From assembly GCF_032460525.1 (NCBI RefSeq), contig NZ_CP135963.1, positions 2,976,001 to 3,040,000 of the forward strand: a DNA stretch of 64,000 nucleotides. The letters are read 5' to 3'. Positions 35,951 to 44,950 of this stretch are shown here, one piece after another (the stretch's first letter is position 1; each line of letters opens with the position of its first letter). Origin of the DNA: Geodermatophilus sp. DSM 44513 (lineage in GTDB: Bacteria > Actinomycetota > Actinomycetes > Mycobacteriales > Geodermatophilaceae). Position numbers and translations under genes: made by a program. The notes beneath the pieces are model-generated. The model was not told the DNA's origin. It saw nothing but the letters and a program-made list of their open reading frames with translations, and searched no databases.

Positions 35951-36040
35951 CGGACGGCCCTTGTCGCGACAATGGCTTTTCGGACGGCCTTTATCGCGAT
36001 AATGGCCACCCGGACGGCCTCTCGCGCGCGGAAGGGGGGT
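35951..36040. repeat. array of three 30-bp repeats with palindromic cores
   Basis: Three consecutive 30-base units start at 35951, 35981 and 36011, each opening with CGGACGGCC. The cores are TTGTCGCGACAA, TTATCGCGATAA and CTCGCGCGCG. Between units 1 and 2 the G/C and A/T changes occur in both arms and preserve the perfect palindrome. Unit 3 contains the 20 bases GGCCTCTCGCGCGCGGAAGG also found (minus strand) at 19813-19834. The array sits between two divergent genes, so it may bind a protein or be a mobile/repeated element. Confidence 0.85.
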
Positions 36041-36071
36041 CGGGGCGGCCCGCGGGGTGGCGGGGGTCGGT

Positions 36072-36083
36072 CAGGCTGGTCGG
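36072..36083 (+). promoter_or_regulatory. leaderless-type -10 element
   Basis: CAGGCT (36072-36077) ends 6 bases before GTG 36084, without a Shine-Dalgarno. The layout is identical to the CAGGCT element at 36871-36876. Confidence 0.4.
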
Positions 36084-36833
36084 GTGAGTGGCGCCGAGGG
36101 TCCCGACCTGGTCCTCCCGAGCGCGGGACCTGACCCGCTCCCGCTGGGCACCGCGCTCGCCGCGGTGCTGGGCTACGCCCGCGGGCGACGGCCGCTGTGG
36201 TTCCGGTCGCCCGGCCACCCGCGGGGCCGCTGGGTGCAGGTGCCGGCGTTCTGCCACGAGCGCTTCGACCGCCGGCCCCGGGCGCGCGGCCCGCTCGGGG
36301 ACGACGACGTGCTGACCGCCGAGGGGCTGCACGGCCGGCTGGACCCGGCGGGGTGGGCGGCGGTCCGGGCCGCCCTCGACGACGCGGGTGGGCCGGCCGA
36401 CGCCGCCACGGAGCGGGCCGGCGGGCGTCCGCTGTGGGAGCTGCCGGACGACGAGTTCTCGGTGCTCGGCGAACCGGGGACGGTGGGCGCCGCGCTGCGC
36501 GCTCTGCGGGAGACCGGCCCGGGAGCGGTGCGGGCGTACGTCTCCGCGGCGCTGCACCACCGGCGTCCGGAGCTGTTCCCGCTGGTCGGCCCCACCACCC
36601 GCCGCCAGCTGCTGCCGCACGTCGAGGAGGGCGACAGCGGCCTCGAGGCCGTGGTGCACCGGGAGCTGCGGGCCAACGCCGAGGGGTTCGCCGTCCTCGA
36701 GGCGTCGGTGGCCGCGGCGCTGGGCCCCGCCGGTGCGCTCACCCGGCTGCGGTTGCACGACGTCCTGGTGTGGGCGAGCGGCAGCCTGCGGCTGGCGCAC
36801 GCCGTGTCGCTCGGCGCCCGCGCAGCCCGCTGA
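36084..36833 (+). CDS. DUF6308-like hypothetical protein
   Basis: A 249-residue soluble protein. The central part, RPLWELPDDEFSVLGEPGTV and LHHRRPELFPLVGPTTRRQL, followed by the C-terminal LRLHDVLVWASGSLRLAH, resembles DUF6308 proteins, which have a helix-hairpin-like region followed by a conserved pro-Leu-Val-x-Pro turn. The match is from memory of the pattern and is moderate. GTG 36084 is favoured by the CAGGCT element 6 bases before it (leaderless). Function unknown. Confidence 0.6.
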   Translation: MSGAEGPDLVLPSAGPDPLPLGTALAAVLGYARGRRPLWFRSPGHPRGRWVQVPAFCHERFDRRPRARGPLGDDDVLTAEGLHGRLDPAGWAAVRAALDDAGGPADAATERAGGRPLWELPDDEFSVLGEPGTVGAALRALRETGPGAVRAYVSAALHHRRPELFPLVGPTTRRQLLPHVEEGDSGLEAVVHRELRANAEGFAVLEASVAAALGPAGALTRLRLHDVLVWASGSLRLAHAVSLGARAAR

Positions 36834-36870
36834 CCGGGCCGGGCGGCTGGCCCGCGGTGCCGCGGTCCGG

Positions 36871-36903
36871 CAGGCTGCACGGGTGCTGAGGACCGAGCTG
36901 TGA
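36871..36903 (+). promoter_or_regulatory. leaderless micro-ORF ahead of the amidase gene
   Basis: CAGGCT (36871-36876) is followed after 6 bases by GTG CTG AGG ACC GAG CTG TGA (36883-36903), a six-codon ORF. Its TGA overlaps the real start GTG 36900 as GTGA, and its GAGG lies about 9 bases before that start. Translation of the micro-ORF from the mRNA 5' end would deliver a terminating ribosome to the main start. Confidence 0.4.
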
Positions 36904-38129
36904 CGGACGCCGTGCACGTCGACGAGCAGCTGCTCGGCCGCTACGTCGCCGAGCTCGGTGCCATCGGCGAGACCCCCGACGGGATGTACCGCTTCCTGTA
37001 CGACGAGGCCTGGCAGCGCGCCCGGGACACCCTGCTGGGCTGGATCACCGACGCCGGCCTCGAGGGGCGGGTCGACGCGGTCGGCAACGTCTTCGGCCGG
37101 CTGCCCGGCTCCGCGGACGGCGACGTCGTGCTCACCGGCTCGCACGTCGACACCGTGCCCTCCGGCGGGAAGTACGACGGCGCGCTGGGCGTGCTCGGCG
37201 GGCTCGCCGCGCTGGCGGCGCTGCGCGCGCACGGCACGCCCCGGCGGACCCTCGAGGTCGTCAGCCTGTGCGAGGAGGAGAGCAGCCGCTTCCCGGCCAA
37301 CTTCTTCGGCACCCGAGCGATGCTGGGGCTGGTCGGCCCGGACGAGCCCGACCGGCTGCGGGACCGGGACGGCGTGACCCTGGCCGAGGCCATGCGGGAG
37401 GCGGGCCTGGACCCCGCCGCCGTCAGCACCGCGCAGCGGCACGACCTGGGCACGTTCCTCGAGCTGCACGTCGAGCAGGGCCGGGTGCTGGCCGACGAGG
37501 GCACCGACATCGGCCTGGTGGAGGTCATCCCGGGCATCGCCTGGGAGACGGTCACCGTGCGCGGCCGGCAGGACCACGCCGGTGCCACCCCGATGGACCT
37601 GCGCGCCGACGCGCTGCAGGCCGCCGCGCAGATGGCCCGGGAGATCACGGCCGCGGTGGAGCGGGAGGGCCGGCCTGCGGTGGTCACCACCGGCCGCTGG
37701 ACGGTCGAGCCCGGGCAGCCCAGCGTCGTCCCGGGGCGGGTGGAGTTCTCCGTGGACCTGCGCCACCCCGACCTCGCCGTCCGCGACCGGCTGCTGGACG
37801 AGGTGCACCGGATCTGCGCCGACGTCGCGCGGCGGCACGGGGTGGAGGTGGACGTCGTCCGGGACAAGGACGAGCAGCCGGCCACCATGGACGCCGGCCT
37901 GCTCGACGTGCTGCGCGAGGCCACCGAGGCGTGCGGCGCCAGCTGGCGGCGGATGCCCAGCGGCGCCGGCCACGACAGCCAGCTGATGGCCTCCCGCGTG
38001 CCGACGGCGATGCTGTTCGTGCCCAGCGTGGAGGGGCGGTCGCACACGCCGGCGGAGTACACCTCGCCCGAGGACTGCGTCCGCGGCGCCTCGGTGCTGG
38101 CCACCGCCCTGCACCGGCTCGCCTGGTGA
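36900..38129 (+). CDS. Zn-dependent hydrolase, hydantoinase/carbamoylase family (M20-type amidase)
   Basis: A 409-residue dinuclear-metal amidase of the N-carbamoyl-amino-acid / allantoate amidohydrolase group. Metal ligands and neighbours: TGSHVDTVPSGGKYDGALGV (about 80), CEEESSRFPANFFGTRAMLG (about 124), LHVEQGRVLADEG (about 190). The lid/dimerisation domain starts VRGRQDHAGATPMDLRADAL, and the last motif is SGAGHDSQLMASRVPTAMLF. It probably releases free amino acids from N-carbamoyl or related N-substituted forms. Convergent with the amidohydrolase operon that ends 12 bases away and encodes the matching uptake system. Confidence 0.9.
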   Translation: MTDAVHVDEQLLGRYVAELGAIGETPDGMYRFLYDEAWQRARDTLLGWITDAGLEGRVDAVGNVFGRLPGSADGDVVLTGSHVDTVPSGGKYDGALGVLGGLAALAALRAHGTPRRTLEVVSLCEEESSRFPANFFGTRAMLGLVGPDEPDRLRDRDGVTLAEAMREAGLDPAAVSTAQRHDLGTFLELHVEQGRVLADEGTDIGLVEVIPGIAWETVTVRGRQDHAGATPMDLRADALQAAAQMAREITAAVEREGRPAVVTTGRWTVEPGQPSVVPGRVEFSVDLRHPDLAVRDRLLDEVHRICADVARRHGVEVDVVRDKDEQPATMDAGLLDVLREATEACGASWRRMPSGAGHDSQLMASRVPTAMLFVPSVEGRSHTPAEYTSPEDCVRGASVLATALHRLAW

Positions 38130-38141
38130 GAAGGGCCTCCC

Positions 38142-39374
38142 TCAGGCGGTCGGGACGGCGGCCCCCGTGCCGGGCAGCTCGTCGCGGTGCACCACGCCGT
38201 CCTTGACCACCAGGGCGACCCGTCCGGTGGCCGAGACGTCCTCCACCGGGTTCCCGTCGACCACCACCAGGTCGGCGAGCCTGCCGACCGCCAGCGTGCC
38301 GATCTCGTGGGCCAGGCCCAGGTTCTCCGCGGCCCCGCTCGTGGCCGCCACCAGGGCCTGCATCGCGGTCAGCCCGTGCCGGACCATGAGGGCCAGCTCG
38401 GCGGCGAGGTCGTCGTGCGGGTTGAACGGTGTCCCGGCGTCGGTGCCCGCGGCGATCCGCATGCCCGAGGACACCGCGTCGGCGAAGCTCTTGCGCTGCT
38501 GCGCGGCCTCCGCCTCGGCCTTGTCCACCGCCCAGCCCGGGATGCCCCCGGCCCGCCCGTTCCGCACGATCCCGTCGACGGCGAGCATGGTCGGCACGAG
38601 GAAGGTGCCCTGGGCCACGGCCAGCTCCAGCAGCTCGTCGTCGAGGTAGAAGCCGTGCTCGACGGAGTCGATCCCGGCCAGCAGGGCGTTGTGGATGCCG
38701 GCCCGCCCGATGGCGTGCGTGGTCACCCGGCGGCCGGAGTTGTGCGCCTCCTGCGCCACGACGGCCAGCTCCTCGGGCAGCAGCGCCGTCTGGGTGGGTG
38801 AGACGCCGGGGGTGAGCACCCCGCCGGTGGCCATCACCTTGATCACCGCCGCGCCGGCCTTGATCTCGGCGCGGGTGGCCTTGCGCACCTCGTCGGGGCC
38901 GTCGGCCTCCCGGCCGATGAAGTGCCCGTGCCCGCCGGTCATGGTGATCACCCGCCCGGCGGCCTGCACCCGCGGCCCGGGCACCATGCCCTGGTCGATC
39001 GCCTTGGCCAGCTCGACGACGACGTCGTCGGCCGCGCCGCAGTCGCGCACCGTGGTCACCCCCGACCGCAGCGCGGCCAGCGCGCTGCCCGCGGCGCGCA
39101 GGGTGGCCCGCGGCACGGTGTCGCTCGCGACCTGGGCGACCAGGTCCGGCGCGCCGTCGGCGGTCAGGTGCACGTGGCAGTTGATCAGGCCGGGCAGCAC
39201 CGTGCGGCCGCCGCCGTCCACCACCGACTCCGGCGCGGTGGCCGGCGCGGAGCCCTCCGGGCCGACCCAGGCGATCCGGCGGCCCTCGACCACCACGGCC
39301 TGGCCGGGGACGGGCGGCGAGCCGGTGCCGTCGACGACGGTGACGTTGCGCAGCAGGAAGCTGGTGGGGGTCAT
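38142..39374 (-). CDS. amidohydrolase family protein (imidazolonepropionase/prolidase-like)
   Basis: A 410-residue metal-dependent hydrolase. Small beta domain with LRNVTVVDGTGSPPVPGQAV, then PGLINCHVHLT (first metal His pair), AAVIKVMATGG with the probable carboxylated Lys, VTTHAIGRAG and SVEHGFYLDD (His ligands), and GTDAGTPFNPH (catalytic Asp). The tail GRLADLVVVDGNPVEDV closes the fold. The group includes Xaa-Pro dipeptidases and carboxypeptidase-like enzymes acting on N-acyl amino acids. ATG 39374 overlaps the PLP-enzyme stop (ATGA). Last gene of the Dpp operon. Confidence 0.9.
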   Translation of the reverse strand: MTPTSFLLRNVTVVDGTGSPPVPGQAVVVEGRRIAWVGPEGSAPATAPESVVDGGGRTVLPGLINCHVHLTADGAPDLVAQVASDTVPRATLRAAGSALAALRSGVTTVRDCGAADDVVVELAKAIDQGMVPGPRVQAAGRVITMTGGHGHFIGREADGPDEVRKATRAEIKAGAAVIKVMATGGVLTPGVSPTQTALLPEELAVVAQEAHNSGRRVTTHAIGRAGIHNALLAGIDSVEHGFYLDDELLELAVAQGTFLVPTMLAVDGIVRNGRAGGIPGWAVDKAEAEAAQQRKSFADAVSSGMRIAAGTDAGTPFNPHDDLAAELALMVRHGLTAMQALVAATSGAAENLGLAHEIGTLAVGRLADLVVVDGNPVEDVSATGRVALVVKDGVVHRDELPGTGAAVPTA

Positions 39375-40378
39375 CGGACCTCTCGCTCGTGCGTGGGCTC
39401 GGGGGTGGGCAGGCGCCCGAACAGCGCCAGGTCGACGTTGCCGCCACTGGCGACGGACACGACGCGGGTGCCCGGGGGCAGGTCCAGGACGCCGGTCGTC
39501 AGCGCGGCCAGCGGCGCGGCGGCCGAGGGCTCCAGGAGCAGCTTGGTGCGGCTGACCGCCAGCGCGAGCGCCCGCAGGATGTCCTCGTCGGCGACGCGGA
39601 CCACCCGCTCGACGTGGGCCTGCACGTGGTCGACGGTCACCTGCCCGGTCATCGGCGCGGCCAGCCCGTCGGCCACGCTGCGCGCCCCGGGCAGCCGCAC
39701 CGGCGCCCCGGCGGCCAGGCTGCGCGACATCGCGTCGGCGGTCTCGGGCTCCACGCCGATCACCCGGGTCCCCGGCGACAGCGCGGCCAGTGCCAGCGCG
39801 ACGCCGGAGACCAGCCCGCCGCCGCCGACCGGGACCAGCACCACGTCGGCGTCCGGCACGTCCTCGGCGATCTCCAGCCCGACCGTGCCGGTGCCGGCGA
39901 CCACCGCCGGGTCGTCGAAGGGGTGCACCGGGACGCGGCCGGTCTCGGCCACCGCGGCCAGGTAGGTGTCCAGCAGGTCCCCGTCGGTGAGGACGACGTC
40001 GGCGCCGTAGGCCCGGCAGGCGGCGACCTTGGCCGGCACCGCCGTCGCCGGCATGACCACCGTGCCGGGCACGCCGACGCTGGCCGCCGCGAAGGCCACG
40101 GCCGCGCCCGCGTTGCCCGCCGACAGGGTGATCACCCCCCGGGCGCGCTCGGCCGCGGGCAGCGACAGGACCGCGTTGAGGGCACCGCGGGCCTTGAAGC
40201 TGCCGGTCCGCTGGAACAGCTCCGCCTTGAGGTCCAGCCGCACGCCCCAGAGCTCCCCCAGGCTGGACGAGCGCAGCACCGGCGTGCGGTGCACCCGCCC
40301 GGCCAGCCGGTCGGCCGCGGCCCGGACGTCGTCCAGGGTGACCAGCTGCCGGGCGGCGGTGCTGCCGGCGGCGGTCAC
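39371..40378 (-). CDS. threonine/serine dehydratase-like PLP enzyme
   Basis: A 335-residue fold-type II PLP enzyme. The Schiff-base lysine is in RTGSFKARGALNAV. The phosphate/substrate loop reads SAGNAGAAVAFAAA rather than the common SSGNH/SAGNHAQ, and the PLP-phosphate loop is PVGGGGLVSGVALA. Family members deaminate threonine, serine or 3-hydroxyaspartate, or racemise them. The altered SAGNAG loop suggests a substrate other than plain threonine. GTG 40378 overlaps the ABC permease stop; in this operon it would degrade an imported hydroxy amino acid. Confidence 0.86.
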   Translation of the reverse strand: MTAAGSTAARQLVTLDDVRAAADRLAGRVHRTPVLRSSSLGELWGVRLDLKAELFQRTGSFKARGALNAVLSLPAAERARGVITLSAGNAGAAVAFAAASVGVPGTVVMPATAVPAKVAACRAYGADVVLTDGDLLDTYLAAVAETGRVPVHPFDDPAVVAGTGTVGLEIAEDVPDADVVLVPVGGGGLVSGVALALAALSPGTRVIGVEPETADAMSRSLAAGAPVRLPGARSVADGLAAPMTGQVTVDHVQAHVERVVRVADEDILRALALAVSRTKLLLEPSAAAPLAALTTGVLDLPPGTRVVSVASGGNVDLALFGRLPTPEPTHEREVR

Positions 40379-41220
40379 CCGGCCGGCCGGTCGACGCTGC
40401 GCATGCGGGGGTCCAGGGCGTCGCGCAGGCCGTCACCGAGCAGGTTGAACGCCAGGATGGCCAGGAAGATGGCGATGCCCGGGAAGGTGGTGAGGTGGGG
40501 GGCGCTGAAGATGAACTGCCGGCCCTCCCCCAGCATGGTGCCCCACTCCGCGGTGGGCGACTGCACGCCCAGCCCGAGGAAGCCCAGCCCGGCGGCGAGC
40601 AGGATGCTCACCCCGATGCTCAGCGTGCCGTGCACCAGCACGGGGGTCAGCGCGTTGCGGAAGACGTGCACGGTGATGATCCGCAGGTCGCCCGCGCCCA
40701 GCATCCGGGCGGCCTCGACGTAGGGCTCCTCCCGGATGCTGAGCACCGACGAGCGCACCAGCCGGATGATCACCGGGATCACGCTGATCCCCACCGCGAT
40801 GATCACGTTCTGCAGGCTCACGCCGAGGACGGCGACCAGGGTGAGGGCCAGCAGGATGCTGGTGAAGGCGAACATCATGTCCGCCAGCCGGGAGATGGCC
40901 AGGTCCGCCCACCCGCCGTAGTAGCCGGCCAGGATGCCCAGCGGCACGCCGACGGCCAGCCCGATGGACACCGCGAGCACGCCGATGAGCAGCGAGATCC
41001 GGCCGCCGTACATCAGCCGGGTGGCGATGTCGCGGCCCAGCTGGTCGGTGCCCAGCCAGTGCTCCGCGGAGGGGCCCTGGATGGCCGACCGCAGGTCCTG
41101 GCCGTTCGGGTCGTAGGGGGACAGCACCGGCGCGAGCACGGCCAGCGCGACGAACACCACGATGATGCCCAGGCCGACCATCCCCGGCGGGTGGCCGCGG
41201 AAGCGACGCCAGGCGTGCAC
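40375..41220 (-). CDS. ABC transporter permease, DppC-type
   Basis: A 281-residue inner-membrane subunit of a peptide-type ABC importer. The N-terminal helix MVGLGIIVVFVALAVLAPVL precedes the periplasmic HWLGTDQLGRDIATRLMYGG, the DppC/OppC hallmark. The EAA-like coupling loop EAARMLGAGDLRIITVHVFR is followed by RNALTPVLVHGTL. About six helices. Start GTG 41220 (GGGGGAG upstream) and GTGA overlap with the next gene. Partner of the DppB-type gene 16 bases upstream. Confidence 0.93.
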   Translation of the reverse strand: MHAWRRFRGHPPGMVGLGIIVVFVALAVLAPVLSPYDPNGQDLRSAIQGPSAEHWLGTDQLGRDIATRLMYGGRISLLIGVLAVSIGLAVGVPLGILAGYYGGWADLAISRLADMMFAFTSILLALTLVAVLGVSLQNVIIAVGISVIPVIIRLVRSSVLSIREEPYVEAARMLGAGDLRIITVHVFRNALTPVLVHGTLSIGVSILLAAGLGFLGLGVQSPTAEWGTMLGEGRQFIFSAPHLTTFPGIAIFLAILAFNLLGDGLRDALDPRMRSVDRPAG

Positions 41221-41236
41221 GGGCTCCCCCTCTCGG

Positions 41237-42163
41237 TCAGTAGCGGATGCGCGGGTCGACCACGACGTAGAGCACGTCGACGACCACGTTGAGCAGGATG
41301 AACGCGGCGGCGTAGACCAGCACGATGCCCTGGACGACGGCGAAGTCCCGGGCGCCGATCGAGTCGACCAGCAGCCGCCCGATGCCCGGCCAGCCGAACA
41401 CCGTCTCGGTCAGCACCGCGCCGCCGAGCAGGGCACCGAACTGCAGGCTGATCACGGTGAGCACGGGGATGAAGGCGTTGCGCAGGCCGTGCTTGACGAT
41501 CACCGTGGTCGGGGCGGCGCCCTTGGCCTGCGCCGTCCGGATGTAGTCCTGCCCCAGCACCTCGAGCATGCTGGCGCGGGTCATCCGGGAGATGAGCGCC
41601 GTGGAGAACGCCGCCAGGGTCACCGCGGGCAGCACGATGCTCAGCGGCTCGCCGCTGCCCGCGGCCGGCAGCCAGCCCAGCGTGACGGCGAAGAGCAGGA
41701 TGAGCAGCAGGCCCAGCCAGTAGACCGGCATGGACACCCCCATCATCGCCACGCTGGAGATCGCGTGGTCCACGACGGAGTTGCGGCGCACCGCGGCGAC
41801 CACGCCGGCCGTCACGCCGACGATCGAGCCGATGACCGTGGCCACGACGGCCAGGATCAGCGTCGCCGGCAGCCGGACGGCGATCTCGGCGGCCACCGGC
41901 CGGGAGGTGCGGGCCGACTGGCCCAGGTCACCCTGCAACACCCCGGTGAGGAAGGACCCGTACTGGCTCAGCAGCGAGTCGTCCAGACCGAGCTGGTCGC
42001 GCAGCCGGGCCACCTGCTCCTCGCTGGCGTTGAGCCCGGCGAGGACCCGGGCGGGGTCACCGGGCAGCACCCGCAGCATGAGGAAGATGAGCACCGACAC
42101 CCCGACCAGGGTGATCAGCGACAGCAGCAGCGTGCGCACGATGTGCGCGGCGGTGCCGGTCAC
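41237..42163 (-). CDS. ABC transporter permease, DppB-type
   Basis: A 308-residue permease with the DppB layout. LITLVGVSVLIFLMLRVLPG then DPARVLAG is the first helix and family signature. A periplasmic loop with QLGLDDSLLSQYGSFLTGVL precedes helices, then the coupling loop DYIRTAQAKGAAPTTVIVKH with RNAFIPVLTVISLQFG, and the tail VVDVLYVVVDPRIRY, which is almost diagnostic. Forms the channel together with the DppC-type protein. Lies between the substrate-binding protein and DppC genes. Confidence 0.94.
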   Translation of the reverse strand: MTGTAAHIVRTLLLSLITLVGVSVLIFLMLRVLPGDPARVLAGLNASEEQVARLRDQLGLDDSLLSQYGSFLTGVLQGDLGQSARTSRPVAAEIAVRLPATLILAVVATVIGSIVGVTAGVVAAVRRNSVVDHAISSVAMMGVSMPVYWLGLLLILLFAVTLGWLPAAGSGEPLSIVLPAVTLAAFSTALISRMTRASMLEVLGQDYIRTAQAKGAAPTTVIVKHGLRNAFIPVLTVISLQFGALLGGAVLTETVFGWPGIGRLLVDSIGARDFAVVQGIVLVYAAAFILLNVVVDVLYVVVDPRIRY

Positions 42164-42203
42164 CGGTGACCCCTCATCGCCGGCCTCCCCGGGTGGCCGG
42201 CGG

Positions 42204-43802
42204 TCAGCTCGCCGGCCGCGCGTAGACGGCGGAGAACTTCTCGGTCGGCGTGGCGCTGATGCCGGTGACGTCGGCGGACCACACGATCGGGAAGGACTGG
42301 GTCCACAGGAAGATCCACGGCGCGTCGTCCCAGATGACCTGCGAGGCGTCGCAGTACAGCTGCTCCCGCCGCGCCTCGTCGGTCTCCACGTCGGCCTGCG
42401 CGAGCAGCTCCTCGACCTGCGGGTTGGTGTAGAACGACGTGGCCAGGCCCGCCGGCGGGTGGGTCGCCTGGCGGAACATCTGCATCTGGAAGTCCGCGTC
42501 CAGGAACGGCGGCGCCCAGCCGAGCAGGTGCATGTCGACCGTGTTCTCCGACGGCGCGGCGTTCACCCGGGCCAGGAACGAGGGGAAGTCGCTGGTGGAG
42601 ACGCTGACGTCCAGGCCGACCTCGCGCAGGTAGCCGGCGATGGCCTCGGCGGCCTGCTGGTCCTGCACGTAGCGGCCGCTGGGGGTGAGCAGCTCCAGGC
42701 TGGCGCCCTCCGCGCCGGCCTCGGCCAGCAGCTGCCGCGCCCGCTCGGGGTCGTAGTCGTAGGTGCCGGTCTGGCAGTAGCCGAACAGGCTGGGCGCCAT
42801 CGGGGCGTCCATGACCTCGGCGGCGCCGAACAACACGTTGTCGACGATGGCCTGCTTGTCCACCGCGTGGTTGAGAGCCTGGCGGACCTGCGGGTCGGAC
42901 AGCAGCGGGTCGTTGGTGTCCAGGGCGATGAAGATCGTCCGGTCGCTCTCGGCGAGCAGCACCTCGACGTCCTCGTTGGCCTGCAGGGCCTCGATGTCCG
43001 ACACCGGCGGCAGGATCATCATGTCCACCTGGCCGGACAGCAGCAGGCTCTCCCGGGTGGCCGCCTCCGGCACGATCCGGAAGACCACGGTGTCGTAGAA
43101 GGGCTCCTCGCCCCAGTAGTCGGGGAACTTCTGCACCGTGACGCTCTCGCCGGCGGTGTACTCCCCGAAGGTGTAGGGCCCGGTGCCCACCGGCCGCTGG
43201 TACTCCAGGTTGGTGTTGCCCTCGGCGGTGACCGACGCCGGCGAGATCATCCCCGCGGTGGTCACCGACAGCGCGCTGAGGAAGCCCGGTGACGGCCGGC
43301 TGAGCGCGATCTCCACGGTGGTGTCGTCGACCGGGGTCACCGACTCGATCACCTCGAAGGGCGAGCCGAGCGGGACGGTGAGGGCCGGGTCGATGATCCG
43401 CTCCAGGTTGAACTTCACGGCCTCGGCGTCGAACGGCGTCCCGTCGTGGAACACCACGCCGTCCTGCAGCCCGAGGGTGACGATGCGCCCGTCCTCGGAG
43501 ATCTCGAAGGTCTCGGCGAGGTTGCCGACCAGCTCGTCGTTCTCGTCGAACACGACCAGGGTCTCCACGACGTAGTCGACGATGTTCTGCACGGTGGTGG
43601 TGGTCTGCCCGGCCGGGTCGAAGGTGTCCGGGTCGATGCCCACGGCGATGGAGAAGGTGCCCCCGCCGCCCTCGCCCCCGCCGCCGGTGGCCGGCGCCTC
43701 GGGGTCGCTGACGGTGCAGGCGCCCAGCAGCAGGGCCAGCGCGGACGCGGCGGCCAGGGACCGGGCCCGGGACGGACGGCGGCGTGCTCGGATCGTGGTC
43801 AT
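42204..43802 (-). CDS. ABC transporter substrate-binding protein, peptide/opine family 5 (lipoprotein)
   Basis: The 532-residue receptor has a lipoprotein signal with ALALLLGACTVSD, Cys29 as anchor, followed by a Gly-rich spacer. Family 5 features: VGIDPDTFDP, LGLQDGVVFHDGTPFDAEAV, RPVGTGPYTFGEYTAGESV, VRQALNHAVDKQAI and the AEAGAEGASLELLTPSGR region. It captures peptides or related N-substituted amino acids outside the membrane and presents them to the DppBC-type pore. It sits in the middle of the dpp-type gene set, which is the normal arrangement. Confidence 0.94.
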   Translation of the reverse strand: MTTIRARRRPSRARSLAAASALALLLGACTVSDPEAPATGGGGEGGGGTFSIAVGIDPDTFDPAGQTTTTVQNIVDYVVETLVVFDENDELVGNLAETFEISEDGRIVTLGLQDGVVFHDGTPFDAEAVKFNLERIIDPALTVPLGSPFEVIESVTPVDDTTVEIALSRPSPGFLSALSVTTAGMISPASVTAEGNTNLEYQRPVGTGPYTFGEYTAGESVTVQKFPDYWGEEPFYDTVVFRIVPEAATRESLLLSGQVDMMILPPVSDIEALQANEDVEVLLAESDRTIFIALDTNDPLLSDPQVRQALNHAVDKQAIVDNVLFGAAEVMDAPMAPSLFGYCQTGTYDYDPERARQLLAEAGAEGASLELLTPSGRYVQDQQAAEAIAGYLREVGLDVSVSTSDFPSFLARVNAAPSENTVDMHLLGWAPPFLDADFQMQMFRQATHPPAGLATSFYTNPQVEELLAQADVETDEARREQLYCDASQVIWDDAPWIFLWTQSFPIVWSADVTGISATPTEKFSAVYARPAS

Positions 43803-43890
43803 GGTCTCCCGCTCTGACGGAGTGGCACGGATCTGGACCCGACCCGCGGCGGGGCCGCGGCCGGCGGTGGCGGTGGCGGTGGGTGCGCGG

Positions 43891-44940
43891 TCACGGGACC
43901 ACCGGCCGCACCTCGGCGAAGTGGCAGGCGCTGGGGTGGCCGTGTCCGCGGTCGACCAGCGCCGGCTCCTCCTCGGCGCAGACCGGCTGGGCCTTGGGGC
44001 AGCGGGTGCGGAAGTTGCAGCCCGAGGGCGGGGCGGCGGGGCTGGGCACGTCGCCGGTGAGCACGATCCGCTGCCGGGTGCCGCGCTTGGTCGGGTCCGG
44101 GATGGGGACCGCGGACAGCAGCGCCTGCGTGTAGGGGTGCGTGGGCCGGGCGTAGATGTCCGCCCGGTCGCCGATCTCCACGATCTTGCCCAGGTACATG
44201 ACCGCGACCCGGGTGGAGATGTGCCGGACGACGGACAGGTCGTGGGCGATGAACACGAACGCCAGCCCCAGCCGCGCCTGCAGCTCCTGGAGCAGGTTGA
44301 CCACCTGGGCCTGGATGGACACGTCCAGGGCGGAGACCGGCTCGTCGAGCACGAGCACCTGGGGGTCCACGGCCAGGGCCCGGGCGATGCCGATCCGCTG
44401 CCGCTGCCCGCCGGAGAACTCGTGCGGGTAGCGGTCGGCCTGCTCGGTGCTCAGCCCGACGGAGGCCAGCAGCTCGTCGACCCGGGACCGCAGCTCGGCG
44501 CCGGCGGCCAGGCCGTGGATGCGCAGCGGCTCGCCGACGATCGCGCGCACCGTCAGCCGCGGGTTGAGCGAGGTGTAGGGGTCCTGGAAGACGAACTGCA
44601 TCTCCCGGCGGACGGCCTTCATCTCCCGGCGGCTGGACCCGGAGATGTCGACGCCCTTGAACAGCACCCGACCGGACGTGGGCTCCAGCAGCTTGACGAG
44701 GGTGCGGCCGGCGGTGGTCTTGCCGCAGCCGGACTCCCCCACCAGGCCGAGCGTCTCCCCGGCGGCCAGCGTGAGGCTCACCCCGTCGACGGCGTAGACC
44801 GTGCCGACCTGCCGCCGGGTCACCCCGCCGCGGATGGGGAAGTGGGTCTTGAGGTCCTCGACTCGCAGGATCTCCTCCCCGCGGCCGACCCGCTGGTGCA
44901 GGCGCTCCGCTGGCGCGCTCGGCGCGGGCGCGGTGCTCAT
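43891..44940 (-). CDS. ABC transporter ATP-binding protein, DppF-type
   Basis: A 349-residue ATPase. Walker [18 protein letters not shown], signature [16 protein letters not shown], Walker [13 protein letters not shown] and the switch His in [14 protein letters not shown] are intact. The C-terminal oligopeptide-transporter extension has [20 protein letters not shown], whose Cys residues may bind an iron-sulfur cluster as in this family. ATG 44940 follows the DppD stop after 10 bases. A 15-base duplication (period 14) here repeats the start region (44928-44956). Confidence 0.94.
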   Translation of the reverse strand: MSTAPAPSAPAERLHQRVGRGEEILRVEDLKTHFPIRGGVTRRQVGTVYAVDGVSLTLAAGETLGLVGESGCGKTTAGRTLVKLLEPTSGRVLFKGVDISGSSRREMKAVRREMQFVFQDPYTSLNPRLTVRAIVGEPLRIHGLAAGAELRSRVDELLASVGLSTEQADRYPHEFSGGQRQRIGIARALAVDPQVLVLDEPVSALDVSIQAQVVNLLQELQARLGLAFVFIAHDLSVVRHISTRVAVMYLGKIVEIGDRADIYARPTHPYTQALLSAVPIPDPTKRGTRQRIVLTGDVPSPAAPPSGCNFRTRCPKAQPVCAEEEPALVDRGHGHPSACHFAEVRPVVP

Positions 44941-44950
44941 CGCGCGGTGC

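Noticed and set aside
35951..36040. CRISPR array
   Set aside because: Units are 30 bases including their variable cores, with no unique spacers between them and no cas genes nearby.
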